From positions 372,001-436,000 of the forward strand of contig JPHH03000001.1 of NCBI GenBank assembly GCA_000750105.3: 64,000 bases of DNA, in the 5' to 3' direction. Source of the stretch: Tolypocladium sp. Sup5 PDA-1 (Eukaryota > Ascomycota > Sordariomycetes > Hypocreales > Ophiocordycipitaceae). A model generated the notes under the pieces. The model was not told the origin of the DNA. It did not search any database and worked only from the letters and a program-made list of their open reading frames with translations. The translations under genes were made by a program, and so were the position numbers. Below, one piece after another: positions 30,094 through 39,900 of this stretch. The stretch's first letter is position 1, and each line of letters begins with the position of its first letter.

Positions 30094-31576
30094 GTGTGCG
30101 TGAAGGTGGAAAAACAAAGGGGGGGACAGAACCGGACCAGGACGGCATCTTATACAACAGAAGAGACTGACTGATCTGGTGGAATCAGCCAGACTGGCGG
30201 GAACCCTAGCAACCGAAGATATTTTCAGTAATTGCAGGAAATGGAAGTGAGTAGAAGAACTCTGAAAGCCACGGAGGGAGCCAGGCGTACAGAAATCTAC
30301 ACGTCCAAGGCGTAAGCCCACCAGCTTGCGAGTAAACCGTACAGCTTGGTGCTAAGGTAAAAAAGCTTGCCGCAGCTTTGCAAAGCTTCCCTACCGGGGC
30401 GGGCCAGCCTCGACAGGCTTCGGAGGCATAGTCTCTGCCCATCCAGGTGGTTGTGCTGCAGCCACGGAATCAGCGTTTCGGGGTTGCTGGGGGAAACGCC
30501 TCGGCGCGTGGTATCCGCGGCAGGCGTCACAGCAAGTAAAGTTCTGCTGCGACAGGCTGCGTGGGAGCATAAGAGGCTGCGTGTCAGAAAAAGGGGGAGG
30601 TGTCTGGCAGGCTCCATGTCGGTGAAGAATACGTAAGATCTGGGAGTGTCTCTGGTTATACAACGCCACGAAGCCCTTTGCTTTGAATATATCGCTTTGA
30701 ACATATATTGATAAACTGTCTCGCAGCGCGTCTGGAAGTTCAGCCTTGGAATTGAGCTTGAGAGTTCCGTTGCTGTCGCGATCACAGAGACTTCTCATGT
30801 TAGGCTCGACAACAACTCAACACTCACTTAGAACCCAATCGTCCGCCAGTCTCCCGCAGCCACAACCCTTCATTGCGAGCAAAAGAGCGACAGCCTGGAC
30901 AGTGTCGACTTTCCACCTCGTCCATGGCTCGACGTCCATGCCCCGACACGGGCAAGGCTAGCCCTACAAGATGCAGCCATGCAGCCCTGCCGCAAAGACT
31001 CGCAAAGACAAACGGCTGCATACACCAGCGCCAAAACCTTAACTGTTTTTGGCTGCGTCTGTTCGGCCTTGTGGCGGGAAAGCATGCAGCTGCAGCTGTG
31101 CCTCGAAACCTTGAAGCTGAGCTCAGGACAGCACGACGACTTTGCAGGTGGGCGATGCAGGTACAATGAAAGCTTCTTGACTGGCTAGGGACCAATCATC
31201 TTTTTTACCTTGGGAGACCAATCACCATTTTTACCTTGGAGAATCGAAGGGAAGCTGGGAAGCATCCTGGACGGTTTGCGCATTGTGGAGTGATCTGGGA
31301 CATCGGCTCTGGAGGCCGTCCCGCCAGCGTCGCATGAGGCGCTTCCATGCTGAGCTGGAAGCCGAAGGCCGGCCCAAGCGAAAGGCACAGGCAGCAGATC
31401 GTAGCAATGAATTGTCGTATTGTCCGTCGCCTTCATGTCATCACGTCATTACCATGATGCGCATGACTTGATAATCCTCCCCATGTATGCAGTCCCCAGC
31501 ACCCATCGTCTATCGATTGCCCCCGTAGCCCTGATTCCCGCCGGGAACCCCTTCCCAGCTTCTCTGGGACACAAGG
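30094..31576. other. Intergenic upstream of the PLC-like gene
   Basis: About 1.5 kb of promoter region that also holds the CSN3 3' flank. Short frames on both strands lack domains and splice structure. Confidence 0.5.
30149..30154 (-). promoter_or_regulatory. TATA-like box of the PLC-like gene
   Basis: TATAAG on the minus strand, about 285 bp before the start codon and just upstream of the CA-repeat leader. Position and composition suit a core promoter; this is inference. Confidence 0.35.
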
Positions 31577-33159
31577 TCAAGTATGCGCCAAAACGCCCGT
31601 CATGAGATCCTCATCCTCGATCTGGGCCTCGAAGCCAACGGCCGCGTCCGCCTCCCTCTCCATTTCTGCCCGTCTTTGCTCTCGGTAAAGATGCCGCGCG
31701 TAATCCTTGCTACCGGTCAGCCGTTCGTTCGTGTGACGGTACTGCTGGCTCAGTGCTTGGATGCTGTGATGACTGCGTGCCACCTCCGCCGCGAATTCCG
31801 TCTCCGACATCAAGCCTTGGTCGTCTCTAAAGGCGAGATAGCTCTCGCCATCCCCTTGTCCCGCCTGGATCTCTCCATTCAGCATGCCGGATTCAATCAT
31901 TTCCCGCACCAGGACAACTGTGGTCTGGTCGTCGGCCAACGGCTCTCCCGTCTCCGCGTTCAAGGTTGCCCTTCGCACCTCGGCAATGGAGACTCGCTGA
32001 TACATCCGCCGCAGATTGATGATTTGCCATTTCTGGTACGCTGACATGACCTCGGCCACGAGCGACGCATTGCCGTCGTCTTCCCACGCCTGACGGTTCG
32101 TCTCGACCTCAGCCTTCAGCTCCGCCGTCTTTTCCGTGCTGAACAGGTTGGCAATTGCGGAGTATGGTGCGCTCAACGCCTGGTAGCTGCCCTGGGTCGC
32201 GGGGCTGGTGTATGGCGGCAGGCTGGGGGCCTTTCCCTGGTGCATCAGCCCTACCAGTACCCATTTCTTGTGGGCATCCGTCATCATCCTGCTCACGCCC
32301 CTTTCCTTTGAGGGGTGTGTGATGACTTGCTCCAGCGCTGCACGAGCCTTGGACCAGTCTCGTCTCGAAATGTATATTAAGCCGCGGATAAGATTGTACT
32401 CTAGGATCGACGCGCTCCTGAGCTGATCCGTCAGTCCAGTGCTTGCTGGCATGAATGCCGACGGCGGAGTATCCGGGTCACACAGAGGCCTCGCTTCTTT
32501 GGAACCAAACATGTTGGGGTAAACGAGGATGTCGGCGTCGAGAGCTTTCAGAGCCGGCTCCACGCTGTTAGCTGTGTAGGCGAGTCTGGCCAAGACGAGA
32601 TGTGCCGGCGTGAACATTGAGCCGCTGGGGTCGAGACGCAGAATCGCCGTGGCAATCAACTCGGTCGCGACAAGAGGCTGCTGGAGGTCAGCAGAGAGCG
32701 GAGACTGGGGTCAATTGCATGGGCCTATTTACCGAAAATAGGTGGCCGGCCCCAATCTTCTCAAGCAGTGACAAGAAACCCACCACCACATACCGCACCT
32801 GACAGGGATCGAACTTGACCAGAAACTCTATCGTCTTGTCGAGTAGATCACTGTGCTGGGCGGATTCGGCGTCCTTGACGTTGAGGACCATGTCGAGGAT
32901 TGTGATGTATCCGATAGAATTTATGGCTGGATTCAGTACCTACGGATCATGAGCAAATGTATTTCCATCGAAAGAGGCGGCTGGGAGACATTACCTTGAG
33001 GATCGCGACCGGCTTGCTGAAGACCGCCATTCTCTCCTCCTGCGACAGCTTGCTCAACGCGGAGAGGTACTGCTTGATGGAAGCATCGTACTGTTTGGTG
33101 GATCTGGCGACGCCCGAAGCCGGAGGAAAGCTCCTGAAGATGACTTTGGCTTGATCCAT
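31577..33159 (-). CDS. csn3: COP9 signalosome subunit 3 (CSN3)
   Basis: Three exons, 33159-32995, 32939-32733 and 32680-31577, give 491 aa. Exon 1 encodes MDQAKVIFRSFPPASGV and SIKQYLSALSKLSQEERM; exon 2 ends RYVVVGFLSLLEKIGAG. The second intron (52 nt) was placed with its donor at 32732 (GTAAAT), because homologues continue past FDPCQ. Repeats of paired helices (TPAHLVLARLAYTANSVEPA, LEYNLIRGLIYISRRDWSKA) precede the PCI domain at about 320-420 (YSAIANLFSTEKTAELKAEV, SAYQKWQIINLRRMYQRVS, LVREMIESGMLNGEI). The C-terminal helix is acidic. CSN removes NEDD8 from cullins and, in fungi, governs development and secondary metabolism. Divergent from the dihydroorotase gene. Confidence 0.85.
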
Positions 33160-33781
33160 CTTCGGCTACCAAGGTATCCAGGTCGACTCCAGCTCACGGA
33201 TCGCTTGGGAGCGTCGGTCGTCGGTCGTCGGTCGTTCGCGCCGTGGAGGTCCGCTGTCCAGTCTATCGTGGTCCCGCCGCCTTCATACTCGGTGGAAACG
33301 GCGTCCCTTTAATTCTGCGCGCGAACCATGCGTCGGAATGCTGGAAACGCAAAAAAACAAAGGCAGCTACTGAGGAGGTGCTTGGTAGGCAGTCGTGGGA
33401 GCTCATGCCCGAAGCTCGGGATGTGGTGGGGGTGGGGGATGATGACGAGATGAGCCGACGTTGAGCCGGCGATAAGTGACACCGATCTGATAAGGAAATG
33501 CCCCGCCATATCGACCGCGGGGTCCTGGACCTTGACCTCACCGCAAAATTATTGGACGAACCTGCTCCTAAAAGTCGAGCCTGTGACTGAGATCTATGTG
33601 GGCAAAAGACAATTGAGAGACTGTCTGAGCTCTGAACCACAGAGGCGAGAACGCTTCCACCCTTGGGACATTTTGCCGCTTACGGGGAACAACACAACGC
33701 GAGGTATGCGCTGCAGATGGACATGCCTCCATCTTGTTCTACAGCCTGCTTACACGGTTTCGAGCACAGAATCGCCTCAAC
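33160..33781. other. Intergenic, divergent CSN3/dihydroorotase promoter region
   Basis: 622 bp. A short tandem 7-mer repeat near the CSN3 side is listed separately. Nothing else recognised. Confidence 0.55.
33214..33234 (+). repeat. Three tandem TCGGTCG units
   Basis: Three head-to-tail copies of a GC-rich 7-mer, about 55-75 bp upstream of the CSN3 start, in the shared promoter region. Could bind a regulator or simply be slippage. Confidence 0.7.
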
Positions 33782-34958
33782 ATGACTTTGGGTCCTTTTG
33801 AGCTGCCCGCTGCGGCAGATTTTCATGTTCATCTCCGCGATGGTCCCATGTCCGCCGCCGTGGTACCAACCATTCGCCGCGGGGGCGTCAACATCGCCTA
33901 CGTGATGCCCAACCTCGTCCCGCCAGTCACCGCTGTATCCCAGGCTCTGGAATACAAGAAACGGCTGGAGTCCTTCGACCCCTCCGTCACGTATCTGATG
34001 ACTCTGTATCTGCACGAGTCCATCACCCCAGAGGTCGTCCGCGAGGCCAAGAAGGCCGGCATCAGCGGCATCAAGAGCTATCCCGCCGGCGTCACGACAA
34101 ACTCCTCGTCCGGCGTGCTGTCATACGAGCCATTCTACCCCGTCTTCGCAGCCATGGAAGAATGCGGCCTGGTCCTCAACCTGCACGGCGAGATTCCGAG
34201 CGACCAGAAGCAGGGCATCACAATCTTGAACGCCGAGAGCAAGTTCGTGCCCACGCTAAAGTCGCTTCATTCCAAGTTTCCGAAGCTGAGGATCGTCCTG
34301 GAGCACTGCTCGACCAAGGATGCCGTCGAAGCAGTCAAAGCTTGCGGGGATACCGTCGTGGGGACGCTGACCTGCCACCACCTGTTCCTCACGGTTGATG
34401 ACTGGGCCGGCGAAGTGGTGAGTGCTCGTCCTGGGCTGTGATACCAAAAGGTGTGCTGACATGTTCTTTAGTTTTCATTCTGTAAGCCAGTCGCCAAGGT
34501 AAGCCGAGCCAGCCTTTTGCCAAGATGTAGAGGTAAACTGTGCTAACGAGAGACAGACCCCCGAGGACCGCACCGCCCTCCTGCAAGCCCTCGTGGCCAG
34601 CAAGGGCAAATTCTTCCTCGGCACCGACAGCGCGCCTCACGACATCAGCGCCAAAAAGGGCAAGGGCAAGACGGCCGCGGGCGTCTTCACCCAGCCGTAC
34701 GCCTGCCAGTTGATCATGAACGCCCTAGAAGAAGGCATCGAGCGGGGTGAGATTAAGGAGTCGGACGTCACCCAGGAGTTGCTCGAGGGGTTCCTCGGTG
34801 GCTACGGCAGGAAGTTTTACGGCGTCGAGGACAAGTCAGGCCAAAAGATCCGGCTCTCCAAGGGCCAGGAGGTCGTCTCTGGAAACATTGTCGGGGAGGG
34901 TGTCGAAGTCGTTCCCTTCCGAAGCGGCCAGCAGACCTGGACGGTTGAGTGGATTTAA
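33782..34958 (+). CDS. ura4: Dihydroorotase (monofunctional, amidohydrolase fold)
   Basis: Exons 33782-34417, 34472-34498 and 34557-34958 encode 354 aa. The enzyme cyclises carbamoyl-aspartate to dihydroorotate, third step of pyrimidine synthesis, using two zinc ions. Motifs in order: DFHVHLRDGPM (metal HxH), GISGIKSYPAGVTT (carboxylated Lys), LNLHGEIPS, IVLEHCSTKDAVEAV, LTCHHLF and FLGTDSAPHD (catalytic Asp). This matches the bacterial PyrC/yeast Ura4 class. The middle exon is only 27 nt and codes for FSFCKPVAK; it carries the conserved F/Y-C-K-P stretch that follows the metal site, so it must be included. Upstream in-frame codons need a TTG start, so the ATG at 33782 is used. Divergent from CSN3. 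Confidence 0.93.
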
Positions 34959-35293
34959 CGCAAAACATGGCGTTATGTTGGATACGATGGCCAGCGAAAA
35001 TACGCAATCTATTTATCCCTATATGCACTCCTGTTACCGTTGCACCCTGATGTGGACGCCGATTCTCCAGCCTTCGCACACACCCAACTTTTTACCACTT
35101 CATCCTTTGCTGAGAAAAGCCTGGCCCAACATGCTCCGGGCCTCCATGGCCGTATGCCCTAGTTCCTCTTGTGTTGTCATTACAAAAGCCGGAGTCGGCT
35201 GGCGTCCTGCGTGCAGGTGTGCCGATTGGTCCCCATATAAACGGGACAAGGCCGCTTCCGATGGACGAGGGTCGGCCATTGTCTGATAAATAG
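34959..35293. other. Intergenic between convergent dihydroorotase and CCCH genes
   Basis: 335 bp of 3' flanking sequence of two convergent genes; nothing further seen. Confidence 0.55.
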
Positions 35294-36405
35294 TTAGCAC
35301 CGGTTCGGAGGAAGTTGGAGCCACCTCGGGCCACCCATTCGCTTACTGCTAAACTCCCTCGGAGGGCTCATCAGCCGTGGTGCCTCGGTCATCTTCCTCT
35401 CCCGCCACGGCGGTCCCTTTGGCGCCGCATCCAGCAAGCCCCTCATCTCATCACTCCCTCTGGAGCAGGTCTCAAGCGGCGACGGCGGCATCTCCTGGCG
35501 AGGATTCACCTCCTCTTGGCGCTTCCTCCACCAGCTCGGCAGCCCCTGGAAGAGCCCGAGCGAGCGCTGCGTCTGCTCGTCGGCCGGCATCTCGTGCTTG
35601 AACTTGCAGCCCTGCTGGGTAAAGGCGCAGACGCCCTCGTGGATCCATTTGTCGCAGTATATCTTGGACCTTTTCGAGGTCGGGATGCTCGTGGCGGCGA
35701 TGCGGTCCATGTGCTTCTGCGGCACGCTCAGGCTTTGGCCCCTGGGTGGATGGATGCCGGGGGAAAGTGACGCCTGGCCAGATTCAGATGCTTGCCCACG
35801 GCCATCCTGAGATGGATTCAGCTCTTGGCTGTCTGGTCAGCTGCAGGTGTGAGAGCTTGACGTACCTTGACGGTCACCCGCTGGTTGGTCACAGCAACGC
35901 CCCTCCGCGGCTCGACCTGCAACGGAGGCAGCACCACCATGCCCGTTCGATCGGCCTCCCTCGCCGGAATCTCATTCAGCGGCGGCAGCACATCCGCCGG
36001 AATCAGCCTCGTAACCTGTCCATTGCCCCGATCCAGACAGTACGCAAGGCCATCCACGCTGCCATCCGACGACAGCCCCGGCGACAACGGCGCCCAGCCA
36101 ACACCCCCAACCAAGGCCCGGTCAGGAGAGAAGCGCCACGCAGGCGACAGCACCTGCCCATGGCCACTCGCCGCATAAACAGCCTGCACAAGATGAGGCT
36201 CCCGCCGGTTGCGCCCGTAGTGGCCCTCGTCGATGTGGCCCACGCCAGGCAGAGCGGCATGCAGGTGATTCATCCTAAACGGCCCTCTGAGCTGGACGTC
36301 CTCGCTGGAGTCTGAAGAGCTGCCCCGCGTGGTGTTCGCCTTGGACGGCCACGAGTCATACGGCAGAGGTCGAGGTGTCGAGTAGCGGCCGCCAAACCGG
36401 TCCAT
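35294..36405 (-). CDS. CCCH zinc-finger protein
   Basis: Exons 36405-35866 and 35806-35294 encode 350 aa. A single CCCH finger near residue 220 reads C-x8-C-x6-C-x3-H (CDKWIHEGVCAFTQQGCKFKH has these spacings), so it probably binds RNA. The N-terminal two-thirds is rich in conserved-looking short motifs: SSSDSSEDVQLRGPF, MNHLHAALPGVGHIDEGHYG and RREPHLVQAVYAASG. The C-terminus is Pro/Arg-rich. The 59-nt intron was placed with its acceptor at CTCAG (35807), the only one that keeps phase. The start at 36405 (MDRFGGRYSTP) has a better context than the upstream in-frame ATG at 36558, which would add 51 unconvincing residues. The exact role is unknown. Confidence 0.7.
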
Positions 36406-36929
36406 TGCAAACGGAAGACGGAAAGCGTGAGACGCGGAGATGGCCGGGGCAGGAAAACACGGCGCAAACGGATTCCCGAGATGAGATGCGTTTACGGGGG
36501 CTGTCTTGCCAGAATATCCAAACTGGAGCAGAAGAAAGTGGTTCACTGGCAAAAGCATAAACGTGAAAATGAAGTGTAGGTGGCGAGGTTGAATTGGACA
36601 AACAGTTTAGCACGACTGCAAGGCATCGCCAAAGTTCAAAATTACGGTGACTTTCGTTTGCACCGCCATACGCAACGTGCCGAACAGCTACGGGTAGCTG
36701 CGCATGGCATCGAGTCTCCATATCTCTGTTTGCACATCTCAAGCTCACAAAACGGTCACATGGCATCAAGACAATCCGGTGCTCTTCACCACTGCCCAAA
36801 GGCCATCTATGTTGTTTGTCCTTGTTATCAAAGGATCTAAGCTAGTTTCGTAGTTCAAATGTCAAACCATGACATTGTAGAGCAATATCTCATGTCGGTG
36901 TTTCGTTGGGGATTGAGAAATGAGCCCCA
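36406..36929. other. Intergenic between the CHD-like gene end and the CCCH gene start
   Basis: 524 bp of CCCH promoter and remodeller 3' flank; no other gene seen. An open frame continues to an alternative ATG at 36558. Confidence 0.5.
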
Positions 36930-39900
36930 TCACCGCTGCTGCGTCCCGTTTTGCATACCCAACACTCTCAACTGGTGGAGTAGTGTGGATATCCTTTGTT
37001 GTTTTTTGCTAGCACTGGACGAGGAATGCTGCACTTCATCTATAGCAACTCGTATCTGAGCCTCCGAGAGGTTGTGTCCGGTGTCCGTGTATGGCATCTT
37101 GCTGGGTACTGGCACCCTGCCGTGTATGTACCGAGCAGGAGGGTGAGTTGGAGGAGGCTGGAGCATCATCAGTGGCCCAGTCGGGTAGTTTATGCCTTGG
37201 TAGGGCTGTGGCTGGCCACCTCGTCCGGCAGGGTAACGGTAGTGGCTGGAGACTCCATGGCCGAGGTTGCCGTTGACGCCGTATCCTGGGCGGTAGCCGA
37301 TGGGCTGGAAAGGAGGGTTGGCTGGGCCACTGAGGGTCGTGCCTCCGGCTTGTCTTGCTTCGGCGGGTCCGTTTCGATGATAAGTTTTGAAGGAACCGTC
37401 TTGCATGAGGTCTTGGTAGGAGAAGATGGGGTTTTGCTGGGTTGGTTTCGTTTGTTCAGCTGCCGGTTTTGATTCGGAGTTGCTTGGAGGCTTCGCTTCG
37501 GTGTTGCTTTTCCGCTTCGCTTCTGGCTTGGCTGGCTTCTTTTTTGGGGCGTCGACTTTTGGGCCGGCGTTCGGGATGGGGTTCGGGGGTTTGCTCGCTG
37601 TGGTGTCTTCGACTTCGCCGTCTGCTTGGACTTGGTGTCAACGCTGTCTTTGGTCTGTCTCTTGGTTGGGGTCGCTGCTAGAGTTTTAAGCTGAACATTT
37701 GACAACTTGCGCCGTTTACCTTTTGCGGCCTGGTCCTCGTCCTCCGATTCATCCGGCGATTCCTCGGCACCAGCAAACTCGGAGGAGTCGGACGATTCAG
37801 GCTCGATGCCCTCGGGTAGAGGGATGGACTCGATGTTATTCTTATCCTTGTAGTTGATTGCCTGCAGCAACGGGTCAGTCCTGGGCACCGCCATAGAAAG
37901 AAGGAGGAAACTCACGGTTCGACGTCTGCCACCTCGCCCCAGCACCTCCTTGTTTGCCTCTGCTTCGCGGCGTGCCTCTTCCTCTCTCTCCGCGAGAATC
38001 TTGTCCCAAACGCTCGAGTTGATGGGTTCCGGAGCTTTGTCTTCAACCGTGTCTAGTCCTTCGTTGAAACCGTACTTTTCATTAGCCCACACTCGAGCGT
38101 ACGAGAACTGCGTCTCGGCCGAGCCTTCCTCGTCAGCTTTGGTCTGCTCCATATCGGAGCGATCTAGGAGTTTGTCAACTGAAGCGTCATCGTAGTGAAT
38201 AGCAGTCTTCTGATAGTCGTCGCTGAACAAGGCTTGAGCGCCGTGCTTCAGGATCGACTCCAAGTCGTCGCCAGCCAGGTCATCATCGTCCATGCTCTCA
38301 ATGAGCGCGTGGTCGAGGGCCATCTTCTTCCGGCCCACCTGCATGATTCGCTCCTCCACGGTGTCCTTTGTCATTAGCTGGAAGCAGAGAACCTTTTTCT
38401 TTTGGCCGATCCGATGAGCTCGAGAGAGTGCCTGGATGTCTTGGTGGGGGTTAAAGTCGGGGTCCATGATGATGACGGTATCCGCCGTCGCCAGGTTGAT
38501 GCCGACACCGCCCGCACGAGTGGACAGGAGGAATGCGAAAACAGGAGAGTCTGGTGCGTTGAACGCATCGATCCGTCGCTGCTTCTCCAGGCTGGACATG
38601 CCGCCGTCAAGTCTTCTGAACTGATAGCCCATACCCGCGAGGAAGTCTTCTAGAATGTCCAGCTGTTGGAGGAACTGGCTGAAGATGAGAACCCGGTGGC
38701 CCCGCTCACGAAGCTTGGGGAGCATGATCTCGAGCAGGAGGAGCTTTGCGGAGGCTTCCACAAGGTTCTGGTGGAGTACTGACGGATCGTGGTGTCGCTC
38801 CTCAATCGCCTCAGAGTACATGAACGGATGGCAGAGGCACTTTCGCAGCTGCATCAAGATGTTGTTGAGACTGCTTCGATCCTTTCTGTTCATCTTGTCG
38901 TTGGCGAACATGGCCTTGATGAGCTGCGGATTCTTCGCCATGATGCTCTTTGATAGCTTTTCCTGGATGATGGTCATGGTCACGGGCAGGATGATCTGCG
39001 CCATGGGCGGGAGGAACTTGAGAACACCGGCCTTGGTTCGTCGCAGAAAATACGGGCGAATCTTTTCATGCAGCTTCGGCAGAGTTTCCTTGTCGAGAAC
39101 CGCGTACTCGGCGTCCAAGCTGGCTGCATCCTGGGTTTCGTCGATAAACTGCAGCAAGTTGAAGAGCTCTCGCTTGTTGTTTTGCAGCGGAGTACCGGTC
39201 AGCAGGAGGCGGAACGGTATCTTCATGGACCGCAGTGCGAGATAGAGCAGATTCTGGTCGTTTTTGAGCCGCTGCCCTTCGTCGACAATCAGGCCCGCCC
39301 AGTGCACAGGCTTGAAGAGTGAGCTCGTCCTCGGATCTTGCGCCGAGTCGTACGACATGATGACCACGTGCGCCTTCATGTCCGTCGAACCGTTGGGAAA
39401 GAGCTCGTACTTGTAGGCCAGGTCCTGAGACTCCTTTCCCCCGTGATACGTGACAACTCGCAGGTCCGGAGCCCATTGCTTGAACTCTCGGCGCCAGTTC
39501 GGGCACGTCGCATTCGGCACCACGACGAGGAACGGCCAGCACTGTAAAGTGGTTAGCACGAACATAACAAAAGACACAGCAGTTGGCACGTACCTTGGGT
39601 TCGTCTTGTACCAACGAGGTGACGAGACTAACGACTTGAACCGTCTTCCCTAGGCCCATTTCGTCTGCCAACACGACGCTTCTCCCTTCGTGGTAGTTGC
39701 CCAAGAGCCAATTCAGACCCTCCACCTGGTATCCCATGAGCTTACCCCTCTTGATGCCGGCCGGCTGAGCGTCAACCTGTTCCAGCTCTGAGGCCTTAAA
39801 GGACTTGATGCGGTCTCGGATCCTGCTCTGGGGTTCGTTGTGGAAATACTTTCCCTCGACGTACTCGAGGTATGAGTCCTCAAAGGCGGCATGTAATTCA

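Noticed and set aside
30094..30148. N-terminal extension of the PLC-like protein from the ATG at 30148
   Set aside because: It would replace the signal peptide with a Thr/His repeat and its first codons overlap a TATA-like box.
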